Of a stretch of DNA of 12,958 bases, positions 8,612 through 12,958 are shown in pieces. The notes beneath the pieces were generated by a model. That model saw only the letters and a list, made by a program, of their open reading frames with translations, searched no databases and was not told where the DNA came from. The stretch covers positions 1-12,958 of the forward strand of contig UZAE01014648.1 of assembly GCA_900617975.1 (NCBI GenBank). Direction: 5' to 3'. Position 1 is the stretch's first letter. Each line of letters begins with the position of its first letter. The stretch is from Rodentolepis nana (Eukaryota > Platyhelminthes > Cestoda > Cyclophyllidea > Hymenolepididae). Both the position numbers and the translations under genes were made by a program.

Positions 8612-9349
8612 CCCCATGAAGTTCCTGATCGTCTATCCGTCTTGCCAGGTAGGATTTTTTCCAAAGACTCCTGGTGATATTTAAAGGAGAAGGTGGCTGG
8701 AATAGCTCGAGACTGCCAGCACTGGCATCTGGCAGTCAGCCAGGTAGCATAATGAGAAATTAAATGCTATTTTTTTCACCACAGCCTGATGCTTTTGAAT
8801 GGCCGACTGACTAACGGCCGCTCAGTTAGCCAGCCAAGCAGACTGAGGATTAAAAGGGAAAAAAACGTAGGAGAAGTTAGCGGCGGCTGTATGGTCTGGT
8901 GTTTGATCTATTGGCTAGGTAATTCATGCGATACTCTGGCGTAGATTAATGAATTGATACTCTTTGTGCCAAATAAGATCTGAGTCTCCTTCCCCCTGAG
9001 TAATTATCAAAGGAATTTGTGTTAGACCGATAAAGTAGCCTGCCAATTTTTGAAAATGAAAGCAGATAAATCTTTATTTGTCGTAGATATTTTAAGCAAA
9101 AGTCGTTATCAATCAGGCCCTAATAAGAATCGAGAGTAAGCGAATAGCTTACAATGTAATCAAATTTAAATGAAGTATTCTAAGTAATCACCACGACCGA
9201 GTTGATTCTCCTTTTCATAAATAAAATAAACTGTTTTGGGAGACTAAATATGAGATAACTGCTTATACACTTTCTGATGTACACTTAATAATACAATTAC
9301 TTTAAAGCCTTGAAAACGCTGTTGAATGAAATTCTGTCTTCATGAAACT
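8612..9349. other. GC-richer insert segment with inverted repeats, no gene seen
   Basis: The first ~350 bases after the N have higher G+C than the rest of the window. They carry a perfect 9-bp inverted repeat, GACTGCCAG at 8711-8719 and CTGGCAGTC at 8729-8737, followed by further short palindromic pairs near 8800-8850 around CGGCCG. No open frame of note and no known family. This DNA lies between two Ns, so its position in the genome is uncertain. Confidence 0.5.
8711..8737. repeat. Perfect 9-bp inverted repeat (hairpin-capable)
   Basis: GACTGCCAG and CTGGCAGTC are separated by the nine bases CACTGGCAT. The hairpin would have a GC-rich stem. No function can be assigned. Confidence 0.7.
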
Positions 9350-9667
9350 ATTTATATCAAATGTCAGGGGTCTTGATGCTCATCATTAGCCCTTTAGTTG
9401 ACTTCAGACTTCACAGAGGGGAAGGAACATCAAATTGAAAAAGGTCGAGAGGGGGGGGAACAGAAGAGTGTTTCAAAGATGTAAAAGAGACAGAAACAAA
9501 GATAGAAACAAGGTGAGGTGAGTACTGTAGAAATAGTCGAATATGGCATAGAGTGAGGTGATGGTAGTTTGAAGTGAGAAGTCAACTGCCAGGTAATAGG
9601 CTTTTTGGCCGTATGAGTATACGTTGCCCAGGGTGCACCACGTGGAGGTAAGTCTATCGCACACCCC
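9350..9667 (-). mobile_element. SINE-like repeat, copy D (complete)
   Basis: Full-length minus-strand copy inside the segment bounded by the two Ns. The head starts GGGGTGTGCGATAGACTTAC at 9667, and the tail ends at ATTTGATATAAATA near 9350. CACGTG lies at 9639-9644 and the plus-strand GAGGTAAGT at 9645-9653. It is about 90% identical by eye to copy C, but its non-repeat flanks differ on both sides, so it is an independent insertion. No clear target-site duplication was found. Minus-strand open frames within it (9430-9669) are not kept in other copies and are not genes. Confidence 0.88.
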
Positions 9668-10325
9668 ATGCTAAAATATAGATATCTAATTTTTAGGAGC
9701 TCGTTTACAGAAGTGGCGTTTGCCTATTCAATAACGCATGCCATATCGGATTTCAGAATTCTCGTTTCTCTTTTTCTTTAGTGAGTTAGGTCTTATGTCG
9801 TGAAAATGGCATAAAATCGCATTAAAATGCGATACGACCAGATATAACATAATATAGTTTAGAACAACCAGCTCAAACAATGAACATCTTGTTTTGTCTT
9901 AGTAACAACAGGAAGTTAGCTACGGGTATTTTATGCAGCAATAGACAGCAGTTTTATCTTGTTTTTTTTATTAAAATCCGGCAAGAATAGTCAGATAGAG
10001 TTGTAGCGGATTGCTACGCTAGTAAACCCTGACTGACTCAGAAATCTCTATGGCAGATTCTCCAACATCTACCTAGACTCCCAGAACCAGCTAAGCTATA
10101 GCACAGCTATAAAGGAAACTGACGTATAGCACGGAGCACGTTTATTCAGTACGTATATTGTGAATAAAGTGTGTACACGCAGGGAGGTACTCATGATCAG
10201 GATGGGGATTTGGTTAAACAGAGGTTGATGATTGGTCACTGTTTGTACGGTCGCTGCACACAGAGTTGTACGGCCGCACCTCTCAATCCTGGCGAGCAGA
10301 CATGCAGGCATACGATGACGCACAA
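9668..10325. other. Segment with TATAAA and AATAAA signals near a join, no gene seen
   Basis: The left half is AT-rich and plain. From about 10010 it is GC-richer, with TATAAA near 10109 and AATAAA near 10163 within about 55 bases. That would suit a piece of an LTR or a gene end, but no terminal repeat, primer-binding site or domain confirms it. A 75-codon minus-strand open frame (10096-10323) has no recognisable motif. Confidence 0.35.
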
Positions 10326-10326
10326 N
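10326..10326. other. Assembly join (single N)
   Basis: One ambiguous base directly before the 630-bp block repeated from 7981-8610. It is a likely scaffold join. Confidence 0.9.
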
Positions 10327-10956
10327 AAATAGATAAAGATTTATTTATTTATATCAAATGGCAGGCTTTATGATATTTATCATTAGCCCTTAGTTGACTT
10401 CAGGCTTCACAAAGGGGAAGGAACATCAAAGTGAAAAAATTCGAGAGGAGGGGGGAACAGAAGAGTGTTTCAAAGATGTAAGAGACAGACACAAAGGTAG
10501 AACAAAGGTGAGGTGAGTACTGCGGAAGTAGTCGAATATGACATACAGTGGGGTGATGGTAATTTGAAGTGAGAAGTCAACTGCCAGTTAATAGACTTTT
10601 TTCGCCATATGAGTATACGTTGCCCAGGGTGCACCACGTGGAGGTAAGTCTATCGCACACCCCAAGATAAAGATAAATAGATAGATTTATTCATAAACAT
10701 ATGACAAAAAAGAGCAGCAGTAATAAAAAAATTATTTTACTCATTGTGCCGTGTTAAAAATTTAATGAGTAGTAGTGATGATAAAATTCACCTTCCCTGT
10801 GCCCCTTGAAACGAATAACTTATGTCGTGATAGAATCTCTCCAGAGAGAACACAATAAAATATCACCTCAAAATGATATTTGAAAAATGTGCCCCTGATT
10901 AACACACGTCTGAGTAAATTGATTACATATTGAACATTATCGCATTCTTTAAATGG
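10327..10956. repeat. 630-bp exact duplicate, right copy (starts at an N)
   Basis: Identical to 7981-8610 over its whole length, beginning with the first base after the N. After 10956 the sequence runs on into unique DNA, whereas the left copy stops at its N. This is the expected look of one contig's end repeated as the next contig's start. Confidence 0.9.
10342..10663 (-). mobile_element. SINE-like repeat, copy E (identical to copy C, probably the same locus)
   Basis: Same element, same flanks and same AGATAAAGAT pair (10331-10340 and 10665-10674) as copy C, with no difference seen. It should not be counted as an independent insertion unless the duplication is shown to be real. CACGTG at 10635-10640; plus-strand GAGGTAAGT at 10641-10649. 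Confidence 0.85.
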
Positions 10957-12523
10957 AACAGAAACAGAAAAATCCATTGAATTAGGCTTGAGCACCAATA
11001 ACCATGAAGCTAGCGTATCCTCGTCATTTCTCGCAAAGTTAATCTTCCATTAAGCCAATACTGTTCCTTTTTAATAACAATATTATTTACCGTTATGATG
11101 AAGAAATGAATAAACGTTTATTTCCATGTTTTTTTTAATTGAAAACACGGAGTGATAGTTTTTAGCCCAAACTGTCACTTCCCAGCCTGAGTGTAGGTTT
11201 CCATCTTGCTGAAATATTTATCGAAAATTTCCATTTTCGGAAACTCGGTTACAATATCTTTTTAAATTAACTATTTATCATTAGACATCTAGAAACGTAA
11301 AATGAGATATAAGTAACATTTATTGCCTTACAAAAACCATAAATTTAAAGATTTCATCAAAAGAGATAGTAAAATTAATAGTATCTGGCAATTTTATGAA
11401 AAAAACTAAAGTGTCCCAGTAGGAAGCAGCTAAAATTAGAAATATACTTAAATGCGTTAATTTCTTTGTTTTATGCAACATTCTGTCATTGCTCATTAGT
11501 TAATATTTCATAGCATTGTAGGAATTATATATGTGCATATGCTAATGCTATTAATTCTTGGCGTTGAAATCGTGAATATCTACTGAATTTGATTTTATGA
11601 AAATAAAATGCTTTAGTTTTATTAACCGAATTAGTTTTCTTTAAGCAAACAAACTGATTCAATATTCAAATATGGTCATTAACGGGCTTGAGTTGAATTT
11701 TGAACACATTACTATTAAAGAAGCATATTCCAATGCGATTAACTTAGAGATAATATTTGATAGTCATCAGGCAATTAAATTTAGATAATTTTTCATTAAC
11801 TTGTCAAAAATTTTAAATTTATTTCTAGCGGATATAGGAAAAATTTTGTGAGATGTGGGTTTGAATGTATGCAATTAATTCGATTTGAAATTTCTAATTT
11901 ATTTTTAATTTGCTTTCCCAGCTTTGAAGAGTGCAATTAAGGTTTACGATGTGTAAAATTAAACCGAAAATTTTAAGTTCAAGTTTCAAATTGTTAAACG
12001 GTATGTGTTTGATATTTCTGATTAAAGAAATATATTTCTCCAAGGTAATATATATATATATATAGAAAATGAGCAGAAAATGTCAGTTTTCACAAATAAT
12101 TTTAATGATAATAATAATATTTGTACCTTTTTAAAATTGGACTGAAGCCTAAGAAAAAGCAGAACAAGACCTCAATTTTCTTAGCTTTATTTAATTTTGG
12201 AAACAAATTCAGCCACAACTATATTCAGAACTTCAAGAAGATATTCAAAAAAATACTTTTTCTCTTTGTGCCAAGGCATACCGACGGGACAAACCGGCAT
12301 TTAAAATATTTCTTAAATATAGTTTTTGTCATTCAAATTCTTTCACCGCCTGACAGATATTGTTTGTTTAAAAAAAGAAGCCAGACTAATAGTACATCAA
12401 TTCGTCTGCAAATTAATAGCGAAGGCACCGTTAGGCTCTACCGTCAATGTATCCAAGGTCAATGTTATTAAAGCTTAAACATTTACTGCTATATCCTATT
12501 TTTAGATTTACAATGTTAAAAAA
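10957..12523. other. AT-rich stretch, no gene seen
   Basis: A minus-strand frame is open from about 11049 down to 10762 but has no recognisable domain. A plus-strand frame at 12121-12471 is lysine-, phenylalanine- and asparagine-rich, as AT-rich chance frames are. A (TA)8 microsatellite lies at 12049-12064. Nothing else was recognised. Confidence 0.55.
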
Positions 12524-12651
12524 TTTATATCAAATGGCAGGCGTCTTGATGGTTATCATTAGCCCTTTAGTTGCCTTCAGGCTTCACAGAATGGAAGGAA
12601 CATCAACTTGAAAAAAGTCGAGAGGGGGAACAGAGGAGTGGTTTAAAGATA
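12524..12651 (-). mobile_element. SINE-like repeat, copy F (3' part, interrupted by mariner)
   Basis: The minus-strand tail and middle of the repeat run from ATTTGATATAAATT at 12524 through the GAAGGAACATCAA block to GTTTAAAGATA, then break off. In copies C and D the next bases would be GTAAGAGACAG or GTAAAAGAGAC; here a mariner terminus starts instead. The 5' part of the copy should lie beyond the mariner, outside this window. Confidence 0.85.
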
Positions 12652-12680
12652 TTGGGTTGGCAACTAAGTCATTGTTGTTT
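12652..12680 (+). repeat. mariner left inverted terminal repeat
   Basis: TTGGGTTGGCAACTAAGT plus about ten further bases would be the transposase-binding terminus. The outer 18 bases fit the family best. The inner end is approximate because the partner repeat is outside the window. Confidence 0.75.
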
Positions 12681-12834
12681 TTGTTGACGGACTCACTCTA
12701 TACTTTCTTTTGTTTTGTTAACGTAGCCAGAGCATCTAACCTATATTTTTTTCTTACTGTATGGGCTTCTAGGTTAATTAGTAAAAAATTTTTTTTGTTT
12801 AGTTCTTTAGTTTTGTTTTTATCCCAATTTAAAA

Positions 12835-12958
12835 ATGAAAGAACAGGACGTGCACTTTCCACACATTTTATTGTATTACTTCCGAAAAGGCAAGAACGCA
12901 TCGCAAGCGCAAAAGAAGTTATGTGCCGTATATGGAGATGAAGCCGTGAGGAAGAAAG
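12835..12958 (+). CDS. mariner transposase, N-terminus (partial, open to window end)
   Basis: The frame opened by ATG at 12835 encodes 41 codons without a stop up to the window edge. It contains HFPHILLYYF followed by RKGKNASQAQKKLCAVYGDE, the start of the first helix-turn-helix of the mariner DNA-binding region, which recognises the terminal repeat. The conserved family pattern is H.R..LL..F..GK.A..A...IC.VYGE.AV, and the residues here follow it closely. The whole family protein is about 345 residues with a DD34D catalytic triad; only the first ~12% is visible. The start is supported by position, about 180 bp inside the terminus, and by the conserved N-terminal length. Two open frames overlapping on each strand (12657-12941 plus, 12698-12901 minus) are shadows. 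Whether the rest is intact is unknown. Confidence 0.8.
   Translation, partial: MKEQDVHFPHILLYYFRKGKNASQAQKKLCAVYGDEAVRKK

Larger units (their letters stand above)
12652..12958 (+). mobile_element. mariner transposon, 5' end (runs off window), mellifera-like
   Basis: It starts with TTGGGTTGGCAACTAAGT, a close match to the inverted terminal repeat of mellifera-type mariner elements. The preceding bases TA (12650-12651) are the expected target dinucleotide. About 183 bp of 5' leader come before the transposase start at 12835. Mariners move by cut and paste, so this insertion is younger than the SINE copy it breaks. The right end is not in the window, so length and intactness cannot be judged. 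Subfamily is inferred from the terminus and protein start only. Confidence 0.88.

Noticed and set aside
8416..8664. 82-codon minus-strand frame with an unknown residue
   Set aside because: It reads through the N at 8611, joining two contigs, so the fused product is an artefact.
12049..12064. (TA)8 microsatellite, and low-complexity TA runs near 3097-3150
   Set aside because: Short simple repeats are expected in DNA this AT-rich; nothing more is implied.
12121..12471. 116-codon plus-strand frame, the longest in the window
   Set aside because: It starts with TTG, its composition is K/F/N/I-rich as expected from AT-rich DNA, it has no domain, and there is no coding-like GC contrast.
12657..12941. 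94-codon plus-strand frame and a 67-codon minus-strand frame (12698-12901)
   Set aside because: Both lie in the mariner leader and transposase start. The frame from 12835 matches the transposase, so these are shadows.
1..12958. CRISPR arrays, tRNA/rRNA genes, operons, prokaryotic promoters
   Set aside because: No regular short repeats with spacers, no tRNA-like B box in a foldable context, and the transposon types are those of an animal genome.

Overview
The window is AT-rich (about one third G+C by eye), almost wholly non-coding eukaryotic DNA. The transposon types point to an arthropod: a mellifera-type mariner terminus and transposase start, a RNase H-bearing LINE, and a short interspersed repeat family. 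No species can be named. I see no intact host gene, tRNA, rRNA, operon or CRISPR array. The recognisable content is transposon-derived, plus two single-N assembly joins.

Layout: 1-310, SINE-like copy A (+), cut by the window edge. 311-1681, no gene seen. 1682-2600 (-), fossil 3' end of a LINE with RNase H, a C-terminal zinc-knuckle-like motif and a short 3' UTR. 2601-4520, no gene. 4521-4787 (+), a GC-richer, possibly fossil coding stretch of unknown family. 4788-6483, no gene. 6498-6812, complete SINE copy B (+) between 14-bp target-site duplications. 6827-7980, no gene. 7981-8610, a block holding SINE copy C (-). N at 8611. 8612-10325, a GC-richer insert with SINE copy D (-). N at 10326. 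10327-10956, an exact repeat of 7981-8610 that includes copy E. 10957-12523, no gene. 12524-12651, 3' part of SINE copy F (-), broken by a mariner at 12652-12958 whose transposase reading frame starts at 12835 and runs off the window.

How the parts relate: the last ~70 bp of the SINE-like family match the 3' UTR of the LINE fossil at 1696-1772. This suggests the short element is mobilised by that LINE or a relative through a shared 3' tail. The mariner landed later, in a TA inside copy F. The 630-bp identity bounded exactly by the two Ns is most simply an unmerged contig overlap. Copies C and E are then probably one locus, the family has five independent copies here, and 8612-10325 may be misplaced.
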